From positions 434,001 through 498,000 of the forward strand of contig JADANN010000146.1 in NCBI GenBank assembly GCA_018806985.1: 64,000 nt of DNA, written 5' to 3'. Origin of the DNA: Angiostrongylus vasorum. Its lineage: Eukaryota; Nematoda; Chromadorea; Rhabditida; Metastrongylidae. Below, piece after piece: positions 24,511 through 36,559 of this stretch; positions within the stretch are counted from its first letter, which is position 1, and the number at the start of each line of letters is the position of its first letter. The position numbers and the translations under genes were made by a program. The notes beneath the pieces were generated by a model. It worked only from the letters and a program-made list of their open reading frames with translations, searched no databases and had not been told where the DNA came from.

Positions 24511-25069
24511 GATCTCAATATATGAAAGTATTCCTATTCGAATTTTTTTACTTCGCAACCTCAAAGGTGTGCATATCAAGACTCATAGTTTTACTTTTTA
24601 AGATGAAAGTGAAGTTCTCGAAGTAAAAACTACTGAAAGTTGGGCGGTGAAAAAACTAAGCTATAGACTAGCTAACTCTAACACTCGTATAACAAGGATG
24701 TATAGAAAATTCGCTCCCTACCTCGTTTTTTCCTCTCTTCCAATAACATTTTCAATGTTTCGATTAAAAAAATAATAGAGGAACCCTATGAGTTTTCTCA
24801 ACAGGCTCTTTCTCTCATAGGTTATCCTTGAGGCACCGGCCGGGTCGCCAAAACGTGTCGCCTCAAGTCGTTGAACCGTGTGTTTCTGGTTTTTTGTTTG
24901 CTGACAGTGGTTTTGTTTTCATGAACAGAAGAAGAAAACAATGATCCTCGCAAGTGTACAAACAGTTTAGCAATGTTGTTGTTAAGAAATTTTCTACCTC
25001 GACATCCTCCTTTGTGTTTTGTGAGGTTTGGTTGATGATGATGTCTTGGAAAACAACTAAATCAACATT

Positions 25070-25500
25070 TTAATGATGCTGAGATATTTGCAAAACTCCG
25101 AACCGCAGGTGTCTACGGTGGGGAACGAACGCGCTATTGTCCTTTCCGGGGAGTAGCGCGCTCACCACCACACCATGCGGGTCCTTCGTTTCGCCTGTCT
25201 CTCAGCTAGTTCTATTTTTCTATAACGGGGTTCGTTGCCGACTTGGGCCCCCCAGATCAATGCCGCTGACGGTTGATTGCTGATGGCAAATGATCAATAG
25301 AACTAGCTGAGAGACAGGCGAAACGAACGATCCGCATGGTGTGGTGGTGAGCGCGCTACTCCCCGGAAAGGACAATAGCTCGTTCGTTCCCCACCGTAGA
25401 CACCTGCGGTCCGGAGTTTTGCAAATTTCTCAGCATCATTAAAGTTATATTTCGCAATACATACCCTGCCGCTAAAAAGAGTAGGCAGTAAATAATAAGT
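25070..25500. mobile_element. R2 inverted dimer, copy 2
   Basis: Same architecture as the unit at 481-963. It is flanked by CTAAATCAACATT at 25,057-25,069 and 25,501-25,513, a 13-base target duplication, with tail GGCAGTAAATAATAAGT on the right only. Confidence 0.8.
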
Positions 25501-25989
25501 CTAAATCAACATTGGAAACAATAGAAGATGGATGACGAACTTTTATCTCAAGGATAAAATTGGTTTTATTTTGGATTTAACCCCTTCGTGTTAGAACATG
25601 CTATACTTGTGTAGAAGATGTTTCGAGAACTGTAGATGAATTTTCAATGATCATAGCTCTTGATAGCACTGGAAGGGTTGAAAACTTGGAAGACTTACAG
25701 AGGACTTCCCTCTAATACTACGTTAACATTTTGAAGAGTTGTTTTTTTGAAAATCTGCTGAAAGACTATTTATTTTGGAAGAACGTCCTTCTCGAAGAAT
25801 TTTAGCACAAGCCGGGCAACAGTCTCACCATCCACTTAGATGTCATCTCCTCTTGAATGAAATTCCGATTTTAAATATCCGACTTCCGTTCTACTCGAAT
25901 AAGTAATTAGGGTGCATCACTAGAAAGCCATGACAATAATTTTGAAACCGACCGTCATTTAATCTCGGTAGTAAAATAATCAACTTGTG

Positions 25990-26125
25990 TTTAGATTGCT
26001 AAGCTTACACGAGGTTGATAGCGATGTGTATTCGGCTAACGTTTCGACGTCTTCGTCTTCATCAAAGCCGACGATCGTAGTCGACGGTCCACAATTGCTC
26101 CTCTTCTCGATGTGGCGTCTTCGTC
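25990..26125 (-). repeat. Penelope-associated terminal repeat
   Basis: GCTTACACGAGGTTGATAGC, then GGCTAACGTTTCGACG and CTTCATCAAAGCC. Similar units lie at 19,180-19,330 and 62,950-63,090, and an opposite-orientation one at 63,340-63,520. Confidence 0.55.
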
Positions 26126-26169
26126 TTCACATATTAAATTGCATTTCAAAAGTTAAAGTCTATTACTAT

Positions 26170-26437
26170 GGGCGCGTGTGGCTCAGTGGTCGGAGGCGCA
26201 CTGGAATACATTTGGGATCGACTCCTCCGTCCTTGGCCCACCAAGCCTTTCATCTCTCCGGGGTCGGCAAAGTGGTACGGAACTGGTCTAGGAGAAGAGC
26301 AACATTGGCTCGACACATTGTTAGATCACCGCGAGTCATTCTAAAGGGTAGATATGCATTCAATCACCTCCAGACGATGCTTGATGAAGTTGAATGCATG
26401 GCGCCTCTTTAAGGGATTGATCAACGCCAAAGCTTTT
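26170..26437 (+). repeat. R1 SINE copy
   Basis: Head GGCGCGTGTGGCTCAGTGG, GGGATCGACTCC box, tail ATCAACGCCAAAGC. It directly follows a Penelope-type repeat. Confidence 0.7.
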
Positions 26438-26879
26438 TTTAAAAAGTCCATTACAAGTTGAGATTTGTGGACTTAGAATTGCAGAGCTTAAGAACTTTGA
26501 GCCACGTATGATTCGTATCTTACTGCATTCGTTCGGAATGTGTTAATGACGGCAAGGTAGAAAAAACAGAAGGTCAACAAGCATCTTTTTCTCTTGTCAG
26601 GGGTGTAAGGAAAATGAAAAGAGAAAAATTTTAGATATCATTTACATCAACTGTCATCCCACTGATCGTCGAATGGTTCGGGTGGGCGTCTATAAGTCTT
26701 ACATTTCTCCCTATAGCGTACAACAGTAACCCCTATGGATTTTCATCGCCCTTAAAGACATATCTTTCTTACTGGGTTTCTAGAGAAGAACTCTTGCCCA
26801 TTGTGGCGGCGACCTTCCCGGTATGCGTTTGACATCCTGAGAAATGCAGTCATAAACGGCTATTGTCCTTCCGTGTCTA

Positions 26880-27270
26880 GGTTCCTGACGCTACGTTAAG
26901 GTAGGGAAAATCGTTGAATTCTAAAAGGTGCGCACGGAATCAGATGTTCTTTGTTTTCTTCACTACATCCTTGACGCTCTTGCATGCTCCCAAGGTCTTC
27001 GCTTCCTCTTGCCAACTCTGGAGCTAAGTCGTTCATCATATTCGTTTCGACACTTAGACACATATAGCTGGAGCACAAATAATTTTGGCAAGATGGTATC
27101 ACCTTCCTTAACCTTTATTTTGACGTCGATGTTAACATCGTTGTAGAATAGTTTTTTTTGCTGTGAATTTTCTTGTACAATTCACGAAGAATATTTATAT
27201 ACCGAGTAGGGTCGCCCTAGTTGTCCAAAGCTTCAACGCTTGTTTCTGCCTCCAGCTGACTCGCTTGCTA
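26880..27270 (-). mobile_element. RTE LINE fragment with internal deletion
   Basis: The plus strand resembles the 58.06-58.66 kb inner-element sequence (GACGCTACGTTA, GGAGCTAAGTCGTTCAT, GACGTCGATGTTAACATCG, ACGAAGAATATTTATATACC) with the central part missing and many changes. Confidence 0.75.
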
Positions 27271-27279
27271 ACTTCTTAT

Positions 27280-27472
27280 TTACTGCTTATTACAATTTTC
27301 ACGGCAGGGTATTATGTATGATACAACCACAACAATGTTGAGATATTTGCAAAACTCCGGACCGCAAGTGTCTGCGGTGGTGAACGGACGCGTTATTACC
27401 CTTTCCGGGTGCTAACGTGATCACTACCACGCCATGCGGGTCCTTTGTTTCGCCTGTCTCTCAGCTCTGTCT
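27280..27472 (-). repeat. R2 repeat copy
   Basis: CTTATTTACTGCTTATTACA, CACGGCAGGG, CTCCGGACCGCAAG and a reversed head CATGCGGGTCCTTTG. Confidence 0.65.
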
Positions 27473-27479
27473 CTTAAAA

Positions 27480-28830
27480 AAGTTAACGCCACTGAGCAAA
27501 TCTATCGCAAACTTGTGAATCTCCTCTGTGAAAAACCTTTGAAAACCCGTGAAAACCCTTTGTTAAAAGAAAAAATGTTATGATCTTTCAGATAATCGTT
27601 TCGGATGTATGGCACACAGTTGTCACAGCGCCTTTGAGCAGTCCGTTGACTATTCACAAGACTGCCTTCCGCCAAAGAAATCACAGAAGACAGTTTAAAA
27701 AAAATCTGAGTTTTCGAGGTAGCAACATTTGTTTCGATTCAACTGAGAACGCTCCATTACAGCAATTTCGTAACTATGTGAAATCAGGATTGCCTCCCAT
27801 TCATTTTGTCAAAGAGAGAAGCTAAGAAATCTTCAAGTAGCACAGGCATGCGAATTTGTCGACTTCCGTGAAAGTCGAATAGAAGATAAGGAAACCAGTG
27901 GATAAATAACGGGATCTACAGGACATCCGAAAAACGGTTTCAAAGTGCCCAAGTGTATTGTACAAAAGGAGATTCTGCTTTACAAACTGAGAGATGCAGA
28001 TGAAAAACTGTTCTTCTTCATGTCAGCTTTTTTTCGGTTCTCTATGAATGTCGTAATGTCAGAGGGTCTCCGATTCTGACTTCTTTTCAAGCTGTACCCA
28101 TCGATTTACGCGGTAAAGAAGCGAATTTAAAGTGTTCACAACCTAAACAAGTGCAGAACTTTTACCAAGCAACCACCAATCCATTTCTTAACTTCTTCTC
28201 TTTATCCTTTCTTATCATGTTTTCCTCACTACAGGTTTTTTTTGAAATCATAACGGTTGCCATAAACCAATACTACGTCAGAGGACTAGATGGGTAGTGG
28301 ACCTTACAGGACTGTAAAAGAGACTTCGCTCTATCGCTTTATGGATGTGAATGGTGTGTGGCTATTATTTACTAGATGCTGCTATGGTCAATAAAGCAAA
28401 CACGTTGATGTCAGAGTTTAGAAGCCTTTGTAGCTGATGCCGGTTCTAGTTGTGTATTTTTTCATACCCGTCCATTCCACAAAATAACTATGATTCATAA
28501 TTGCTCTTAGAATATTAAAAACAGTCAACGGCGAATCCAATCACCGGATAGCCAACATTTTCCAGTAAATGGTTTGCATATTTCTGAGCATAGAATACAG
28601 CCTTCCCCTTATTTTTCTTACGACAACATCAGAATTGAGCAAGTTATCGATTGGTCACTAACAAGTATAAAAGGGGTCCACTGCGTCAAAATAAACGCAA
28701 ACAAAATGACCTCTTCAGAGGTCTTGCCGCCCACAATGTCCCATGACACGTCATGTAGTCATGAATATGTTAAATTAGTTCTAGCTATGTTGCTCATATC
28801 ATGAAGCAATCTAAATAAAATACTGACTAT
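27480..28830. other. Nothing recognised
   Basis: Open frames up to 81 codons on the plus strand (27,580-27,825) have no splice or family support. Confidence 0.4.
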
Positions 28831-28837
28831 AAAAACA

Positions 28838-29105
28838 GCTCTCGGTGTCGATCAATCGCTAAGGGATGCATCATGCATTTCAGCTCATTAAACATCGTTT
28901 GGAGGTGATTGAATGCATGTCTGGTCTTTACAATGACTCGCGGTGGTCCACCGGTGTATCGAGCCACTGCTGCTATCCTCCCAAGTCTGGTACCAATTTG
29001 CCGACCACAGATGGATGGAAGGCTTGGTGGACCACGGGTGCGGGGGACCGATTCCACGTATGTGTTGCAGGGGCGCCACCGACCACTGCTCCAAATGCGC
29101 CCTTT
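28838..29105 (-). repeat. R1 SINE copy
   Basis: Complete reversed unit from CTCTCGGTGTCGATCAATCG to CACTGCTCCAAATGCGC. Confidence 0.7.
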
Positions 29106-29406
29106 TTTAATTCGATAGCACGATGAATTCTTTTTGTTCCTACATACGCAAAATTTCAGAGGCTGCATATTTTGCACATGTAAGATTTCAAGCTTTTCTC
29201 TTTTTCCACAGAATCTTTCTTCACACAATTCATTCCAAATGCACTACTTAACATGAAAAACCTTGCAGAACAGCTGATGAACAACAATATTTAATAAAAA
29301 CAAAAAAAAACCGGGAGTGGAAAAAAACAATGCTGTTAACGTTGAATTTATTTCTAATATGCTTTAACTAAATAAAAGCAACGGAATTCTCCTCCTTGCT
29401 CTCCGG

Positions 29407-29444
29407 CTATTTTCCACAGCCGAGGCCACACCCGCCACCAAAAC
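29407..29444 (-). CDS. Possible alternative terminal exon encoding a Gly/Cys tail
   Basis: A TATTTTAG acceptor is followed by a short frame reading GFGGGCGLGCGK and a stop at 29407. It needs one incoming base, exactly what exon 1 at 31826 supplies. Its residues echo the LGCG of exon 1. A minus-strand AATAAA lies at 29347-29352. It could be an alternative 3' exon of the GGYG gene or the remnant of a neighbouring paralogue; no separate signal-peptide exon was found between 29,450 and 30,700. Confidence 0.4.
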
Positions 29445-29574
29445 CTAAAATAGCTAAAATGTTTGCATTTTCGTGGATTAAAAAAACGTTAGAGCGAACT
29501 TTTTGTTTAATTGGAAACCTTTAGCTACAGTTTTTAAGGTTATCATAGTCTTTTATACTCGTCTAAATGTGTGG

Positions 29575-29783
29575 CTAAAACTCGGACCGCAGGTGTCTGC
29601 GGTGGTGATCAAACACATTATTGTCCTTTCCAGGGCTAACAACAGTTTTCTATCTACCAGTGCCATTAGCAATCACCTGTCAGCGGGATTGAAAGAAATC
29701 ACAAAATTCTGCCTATCTATGTAGTTTCATTCCTTCTGTGTATTTTCATTGACAGTAATGTACCCCATTTATACCGTTACTTC

Positions 29784-29833
<50 letters not shown>

Positions 29834-30000
29834 TGTTAAAAAAGAAAACCCGTGGTGTTGTGGCGAACGCGCTAGCTCCCGGAAAGAGAATATGGTGTTC
29901 GATCACCACCGCAAACACCTGCAGGTCGGAGTTTTGGAAATATTTCAGCATCATTGAGGTTGTATCCAACATAATGCCCTGCTGTGAAAAATTTTAGTAA
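29575..30000. repeat. R2 repeat pair around a TA microsatellite
   Basis: A reversed R2 piece lies at 29,575-29,640, a TA tract at about 29,788-29,830, and a forward R2 head (GTGGTGTTGTGGCG) with tail at 29,845-30,000. Confidence 0.55.
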
Positions 30001-30004
30001 AAAA

Positions 30005-30275
30005 AAGCTCTCGGCGTTGATCAGTTCCTGATGGATGAGCCGTGCATTCGACTTCATTAAGTATCGTTGGAGGCGATTGAATGCATATCTGGCCTTTATA
30101 ATGACTCACAGTAGCCTGCCGAAGTATCGAACCAGTGCTGCTATCCTCTCAGATAAGTCTGGTACCAATTTTCCGACACCGGAGAGATGGAAGGCTTGGT
30201 GAGCCATGGGCACGGGAATCGATTCCACGGGTGTGTCGCAGTGGCACCTCCAACCACTGCGCCACACGCGCCTCT
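30005..30275 (-). repeat. R1 SINE copy
   Basis: Complete reversed unit from CTCTCGGCGTTGATCAG to CACTGCGCCACACGCGCC. It directly follows an R2 tail. Confidence 0.7.
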
Positions 30276-30707
30276 TAGTAAGCAGTAAATAAAAAAAAGT
30301 CCAATTTGAACTCTCTTTCCTTCCATCTAAAGCATTTCGTCGTGCGGTGATCTAATAATTCTAAACGCTGTGAAAAGCAAGAACTTTTTGGATTCTCTGA
30401 TTACTGAGCTTTCTTCCTCAGAATGACCACATTGTTTTTAATCCTTCCAGCGAAAAAAAGGCTTTTTTATGGGTTATAACAGGCCCACAATTTCTTTATA
30501 TAATTTTGTCCTTTTTCAGAGTAGTTTCTGGAACATAACTCCTTGGCGGAATACATGTGAATTTAAAAAATAAGCATTATTATAACGGATATTGAAAGAA
30601 AATTACTCTTCTAGTGAATGCCCTTCAGATTTCCACTAATATCAATAAAAAATCTCGGGATAGGTTCAGCTGCTGTTTAGACATATTTAATTCTCACCAT
30701 CTCGAAT

Positions 30708-30983
30708 TCAATGCTCACCGTATCCGCCATATCCACCGTATCCACCATATCCGCCGTATGCACCATATCCACCGTATCCACCATACACACCATACCCGCC
30801 ATACCCACCATATCCGCCGTACCCGTACATGCCCGGGCCCATTCCAAAGCCATATCCTCCCAGACCATATCCACCGAGTCCACCAATTCCTCCAATCATG
30901 CCCATCCCACCAAAACCGCAACCGAGGCCTGGAAATCACTTGTGTACCTTCAACAAGAAAATAGCAGGAAGGAAAGGGAATGA

Positions 30984-31077
<94 letters not shown>

Positions 31078-31904
31078 CTTACAAACTGCCGTTTTTAGCC
31101 GACACGAGTTTGGCATAAATGTTCTTACTGTTGTTGTTTTCTTTGTTTATCTCTCGTAATGTTCATCCCTCGTGAACAACACACGGGTGGTCCAACGGCA
31201 AGGCTCTGAGGAAGGTGGGCCGAAACGTCAACCATTGAACAAAGACATCAGCAACAATAAGAACATCTATGCCAATCTCGTGTCGGCTAAAAAAAGGGCA
31301 GTTCGTAAGAACATGTATACAGATATATCGATTATTACGTCGAGCTTTATAGAAAGTCGATCCTTCAAGTTATTAAGAATGAAAGTGTTAAGAAAAGAAT
31401 GGTGAAGGATCGCAAAAGCAGTAGAAAATAGTCAAAACTTGCTCAACGCGCTAAAAACTTGTTTACAGCTATGAGACTGGTCTCAACTTTTGAAAATAGG
31501 GCTATATGGCTAGTATAGAAGAGGAAGTATTCCAAGAAACCGATGGACAGTAGTTGCCATAACGCGGCCGACTGCAGCAGTTTAGTAGGAAATCCACTGC
31601 ATATAATAATAGTGAATTGCTACTACCTAAAAATATTCACGAACTAAAAAATTAGGTCCAAAACGAGACTCAGTTTTTGTCAGGGTTAAATTTAGAATCC
31701 TAGAATTCATCGAGACATTTCAGAGAAATAGACAGTTTTCAACGTAGAATCATAGAATAAGACGTAAAACTACCAAAAAAGTTTTTAATATACTTGTTTT
31801 TTTTAAAATATAAACAGGAACGTACCCATGCCCATCCCGCAACCGAGAATGGACGTTCTTCCGGCCATGAAAACTGCCAACACAGTCGCATGCAGCACGA
31901 GCAT
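30708..31904 (-). CDS. Secreted glycine/tyrosine-rich GGYG-repeat peptide, two exons
   Basis: Exon 1 (31826-31904) starts MLVLHATVLAVFMAGRTS, a signal peptide, and ends LGCGMGM plus one base at an ATGG|GTACG donor. Exon 2 (30708-30928) enters at TTTCCAG with the matching phase, reads GLGCGFGGMGMIGG, then about ten GGYG units, and stops after GEH. About 99 residues. The layout resembles the nematode YGGYG/GGYG secreted peptides of the nlp/cnc (caenacin) type, which are epidermal and defence-induced in Caenorhabditis. Assignment to that group is inference, because low-complexity Gly/Tyr composition can arise independently. A minus-strand ATTAAA lies at 30686-30691. The intron carries a long TA microsatellite and a Penelope-type repeat. 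Confidence 0.78.
30986..31075. repeat. TA microsatellite in the GGYG gene intron
   Basis: Two (TA)n tracts separated by one GATATA interruption, about 90 bases. Confidence 0.9.
31160..31380 (+). repeat. Penelope-associated terminal repeat
   Basis: GCTCTGAGGAAGG, CCGAAACGTCAACC, CCAATCTCGTGTCGGC and the GAAAGTCGATCCTTCAAG end. Plus-strand relatives lie at 34,690-34,800, 44,320-44,390, 46,500-46,640 and 49,970-50,240. Confidence 0.55.
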
Positions 31905-31933
31905 TTTTGGAAGGAGTTCATTGAAATTTGTCG

Positions 31934-31940
31934 CTATATA
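31934..31940 (-). promoter_or_regulatory. TATA box of the GGYG peptide gene
   Basis: TATATAG lies 30-36 bases upstream of the ATG at 31904, so the leader would be very short. Confidence 0.45.
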
Positions 31941-32334
31941 TGGATAAAATTGACAAAAGCATTTCGCTGCGACCGTAAGTGCCACTTTCGAGTTCATTCA
32001 CAATTCAAACCACCTCAAATCTTGATGTTTGTTTTGGATTACGGTTGTTCGACAGCGCTCCGTGTGAATTTCGTTCAGCCAGTGCAGAAAGCAAAAACGC
32101 TCCCACATAACTTTTTTTTCCCACTTTTTTCTATTTATATGGCGAACTTTGCATTCAAAATGATGAATGAGTAACAAATAAGTACATTAAGGGGACTGGG
32201 AGTAAATTTGACGTGCTTTACAACAATTTCCAATTTTCTGAACTACAACGGGTGATTAAAGGTGATTAGTAGTTTCGGAGAGACTGAACCTACTCTTTAA
32301 GTAGTTATTTTTATTTTTTTGCTTTATTTCACTT

Positions 32335-32700
32335 GATACGTATTCACTTCCACTGTGTGGATCCCAGCACTTCTCAACTTCTGTTCGTTTCCTCGCATCC
32401 ACTGCTCACGAAGATCTTCCAACTTTTACGTGTGGCTTCGGTTACTGCTTGACGATTTCCATTTCATGCTGAATGTCGTAGAATGCTGGTCGAGCAATTC
32501 CCCTGGAGCCCTGAGATAGCCGGGCTGGAGCGTTCCCAAATGGATCGCAGAGAGTGATTTTTTTTTCCCAGACAAGTCTGGTACTAATTTTTCGACCCTG
32601 GAAGGATGAGAAGCTTGGTTGGCCCGGAGCGGAATCGAACTAGTACCATGTTTATGATGACATGTATCACTATCACTGTGCTATCCGTCCCTTAAGTAGT
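32335..32700 (-). repeat. R4 SINE copy
   Basis: Reversed unit from TCCACTGTGTGGATCCCAGC to CACTGTGCTATCCGTCCC. Confidence 0.65.
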
Positions 32701-33399
32701 TATGGCGAATTGAATTCTGCCGACAGTGTTAATAAAAAAAATCGTGGACGTAATTTGTGTAATTGCTAATTGCTGAACAAGGACCGGTTTGTTGTTCAAG
32801 GAACCTATTACCGTTAGTGGCTCTAGTGAGCTCAAAACGACATACACACATAACACCCTTCCCATAAATAAATAATAGGCAGTAAATAAAAAACTAGACA
32901 CCTTGTAACGTTTTTTTGTCAGCATCATGCCTCTGCTATGGAAACTTGTTATTCGAGAGGAAGAAACATCAACGCTGAACTCCAAATTACCCTAGGTGCT
33001 TGCGGACATCGATCATATTTTCAAAAACAGAAGATGGTACACTCTTGGAAACTTCTTATTTTAAGATGGAACGCGTCACATTCAACATAAACTAGTTTGA
33101 AAACCGCTAGAAAAGGGCGATAACAGAGATCTTACGCAGAGAACAGTAGCAGTTAAAGCCAGTGCTGCAGAGGTTGGGAAAAACAAACGCAAAGCCCATC
33201 GGAACATCGCCAGTTACAAAACCAAGATGATGGCACTCCAATTTCCATTGGTCGCACTTATAGCTTTCAGAAAAGCAATGAAGAAAAATCGTTCTTGACC
33301 AATAAATAGTTAGATCTCTTCAAAAAGCAGGATTGATATGCCGTCGCACCGGTTCCCTCTCTGAAATCCGTCACGCTAACTAATGGGTGAAGAATAAAA

Positions 33400-33650
33400 C
33401 AACACCTGGTCAATGTGTGATAAGCTTCGAAAATTTAAAGATCGTTCCACCAGACCTCAGCAGCACACTGATTTTGCTCCTCAAAAGGTGCCTGTCGCAG
33501 TGGGAGGTTATTAGTCAAAGACGAACAGCGAGACTATGTTATTGCTTAAAAAATGGAGACCACGAGATCAGCAGCCATCATCTAATCTGCCTACTGGCTG
33601 TCATCTGTCTACTCTTCACTCGAGTCATCTTGGACAGGGGATCCTAGGCC
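33400..33650 (+). mobile_element. RTE LINE reverse-transcriptase fragment
   Basis: The frame reads CLSQWEV, then CLKNGDHE, then LLAVICLLFTRVILDRG. This matches the RT finger region of the other RTE copies (LLFKNGDLHDIGNYRP, LLSVVYKLFTRVILN) with substitutions and a local frame change. It abuts the Penelope piece at 33,657. Confidence 0.65.
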
Positions 33651-33656
33651 TCACAT

Positions 33657-33959
33657 ATGATGCGTCCCACAGGATGGTTGGAATTCTTAACAAAGACCCT
33701 AGAAGAAAAATGTGACGATTGCATAATAAATTCCAACTGCATAATGTGCCTCAACGGTAGCGACGGTGATCGCATGAGTTTGGGTACGGTGCACCTAATC
33801 TCTTGTAAAGTGTGTGAGGACGAACGTGTAGGCAAAACGAGTAGACCACTCTGCGTCCGACTAAATGAACACATAGTCGGCAAATCGAAATTGAAACCAC
33901 TCTACTTGGCGCGAATAGAACACGGAAGCATAGCAGCGATAATTTTGAAGGAACAATAA
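33657..33959 (+). mobile_element. Penelope-type GIY-YIG endonuclease fragment
   Basis: One open frame contains CDDCIINSNCIMCLNGSDGD, then GTVHLISCKVCEDERVGKT, SRPLCVRLNEHI and a basic stretch. The Cys-pair linker followed by a VYLI-C-C-YIG-RPL-R-EHL pattern is the GIY-YIG nuclease of Penelope-like elements. The YIG position reads RVG and no RT domain is attached, so it is a remnant. Confidence 0.72.
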
Positions 33960-33974
33960 GGGTTAACCTTTTCT

Positions 33975-34365
33975 TTCCTGCCTACTGTAATTTTTCACGG
34001 CAGGGTATGATGTTTTCGTTTCGTTTTCTTTTCTCCGAGTTTTGCAAATATCGCAGCATCATTGTGGTTGCATCTCACATCATACTCTGCCGTGTAAAAT
34101 TACAGTAGGTAGAAAATAAAAGTCTAACATTGTGATTTCGACTACAGCCTCATCTAAACTGGGTTCAATGCCGATTTCTGCTCCCCAGATCAATCCCGCT
34201 AAAGGGTGGTTGCTGATGACAGCGTTAGGTAGAAAATTAGATAGGAGAAACGCAGAGCCCTTCGTGGAGTAGTGTGTAATAAGCGAACCTCCAGAAAGGG
34301 TAATTGTGGCTTGATCTGGTCTGGAGTCCAAGTTTTGCGAATATCTCAGCATCGTTGTGATTGAA
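33975..34365. repeat. R2-derived mosaic
   Basis: Contains CTGCCTACTGTAATTTTTCA, CACGGCAGGG, AGCATCATTGTGG, ATACTCTGCCGTG and a second tRNA-like piece near 34,240-34,330. Pieces are in different orders and orientations. Confidence 0.5.
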
Positions 34366-35737
34366 AAAGTTAGTCTTCTCACCCAGGAATCCAAAACAGT
34401 GCATAATTCTTTTAAAGTGTTTTGGATAAGTTCCAAAAATCCAAAAATGAACCACTAGGAAGAGTGTCTTGTGATGGCACCTTACCCAGACCCATATCTC
34501 GTGCTGATTCTGACCTGAGCCATGCACATTTTTTCCCATACATAATACCCTGTCCAACTGGTCTCCACCAAGTAAGTTGAAGACATGCAAACAACAAAAT
34601 AGTAGGTGTTTTAAAAAAGCTGCTTATTATGCGAACCGAAATTTAAGTGTAAAGTTTTATCTGTTAAAGTTATGAAAGTGTCTGGGCTGAGTAGGTTGCG
34701 TGTCAATTCCACCTTTCTGGGCTCAGAAGAAGGCGAAACCGCCGAAACGTCAGCTATTCTGCGTTAGTAAGTGCTGTAATACCAACCTCGTGTTTGCCCA
34801 TAAAAGAAAAGAAAACCCTGAATTATTTATCAATCCCGAGGTTAAAAGAAGGCCGGTCTTGAAAAATATTACGCTCAGAGAATCATCATCCACTGCCTCT
34901 ATGATGAAGCATGGCAAACTCCCCAAGATTGCAGGAAGAATCAACTCAACCAGCATTGAACAACGTCAATTAACAAGGCAACATCTGCGAGCTCTACACA
35001 GGCACAATTCCGATATCTGTAGCATGTATCGGATCCGAGACAGTGACTCGAATAAAAGAAGTGTTCGAATCCGTAATCCGAATCCGAACAGTGATGTTGT
35101 CTCAAGTGGATAAGAATCAAATTACTGGTAATCAATTGTGAACACTTTTGGTTGCTTAAAACGTGTTTACGAAGACGGTCGCACTTGGTTCAGTCTTAAA
35201 CAGAAGTTTTTTAAGAAGTCGTTTATTCTATGAAGAAACGGATTGTATGAGTGCCAAAAGACAACACAGTTCATTGATAACTATTTCAACATTGATCACT
35301 TCTAGGTCCTCCTACCAAATGACAATCAATAATTCTTTTCTAATTTGCTTATTCTCTAGAAAATGTAAGAGATCACACAAACCGCACAAAATAACCCGCG
35401 AAAGGCAATGTGCTTACTATGGAAACATGGTAAACAATGGAACGTACATACCGGATGAGAATGAACGTACCCAAAAAATTGAGCACTGAAGCAAAAATTC
35501 AAGAAGATTTTCCCACATATGTAAGATGTATTTGACATATTATATTTACTATGGAAATAGGGTTACCCAGCGTTTGCAGTTCTTGCAGGCACATTGTATG
35601 GCTCACTATACCAGGTAAAACTGTTTGAAAAGAAAGGAGAATGAAATAAACGAATGATTTTTAGCCATTTTCTAAAAGTTGTTAATAATGATCAACAACT
35701 ACGTAGAAGCGTAATAACTCGTTGAGAAAGGCGTTCT

Positions 35738-36559
35738 TCACTCAAATCGGGTGATGGCACTTGGCACATGGACAGCGGACAACTCGTCCGCGTTAAGATG
35801 TGCACTACTCGCGGTGTTGTCGAAATGTCGCATATCGACGGGCGGATGCATTACGAGAGCTTCATGGCAGTTCTTCTCATCGGATTGACTAATGTTGCGA
35901 TGTTTGGGACCAGAAATTCGTAGCATGAACAATGTATCCGGCCTAAACAGTGAATATGAAGAATCTGAAGACACCAAAGAAATTCGTCCGCGATTCCATC
36001 ATTCCTTAGGTGCTTTTTGTTCTAGAAGAGATCTCCAGAGATTTCTAGAATTTTTTCTAATTACTTCTGTTGAGAACGAACTTCAAGTCTTATTTTGAAG
36101 CGTGTCAAATTTTTCACACAGGATACAAAAATGAAAAGGAAAGTGGGTATATCTAATCACATTTAAATTGAAGATAAGTTCCTTCACTCTTTTATCGTAA
36201 TCGATTCCCCAATGGGAATTTATAGTCCTAACTTGTATTTTGTCCTCCTACAGTTCTTTATATGCAATTTTTTTCGCATTTCTGCCTAGTAGGTGGAAGG
36301 GAGAGAGGGAGAGAGAGAAAATAAAACTCACTTGAACGATGATGATTGCAAAAAAAATAATGCAAAGAATCCAAGAGAAGAAATAAAATCCACAGTGGTC
36401 TGCAAATGACTGAAAGAAAGATATAAAATCGTGGTAGAAAAAATCACAACGAAGGATGGTACGGAAAAATTCGAACGATAAGAAGAGGAAACCGACTTTA
36501 TTCATCTGAACGGGCTCTGATTCTGTCACTAGTTGTTCGACGCAGTCTCCTTTCTCTTT
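35738..36559 (-). CDS. Transmembrane and cytoplasmic-tail exons, possibly of the 39.6-kb gene
   Basis: Three candidate exons. One starts at 36559 after AATTTCAG and reads KEKGDCVEQLVTESEPVQ. The second (36332-36409) lies between CTTTCAG and CAA|GTGAGT and encodes 26 residues with a strongly hydrophobic core (WILCIIFFAIIIVQ), which fits one membrane helix. The third (35738-35964) follows GTCTTCAG and gives a polar tail (SSYSLFRPDTLF... HVPSAITRFE) to a stop. The phase between exons two and three does not match, so an exon is missing or a base is wrong. Together with the signal-peptide exons at 38.8-39.6 kb they would make a type I membrane protein; that join is inference. Confidence 0.42.

Noticed and set aside
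30614..31116. Frames on the plus strand and other minus frames over the GGYG exon
   Set aside because: Shadows of the GGYG repeat and TA tract; the minus frame with signal peptide and matching splice phase explains the region.
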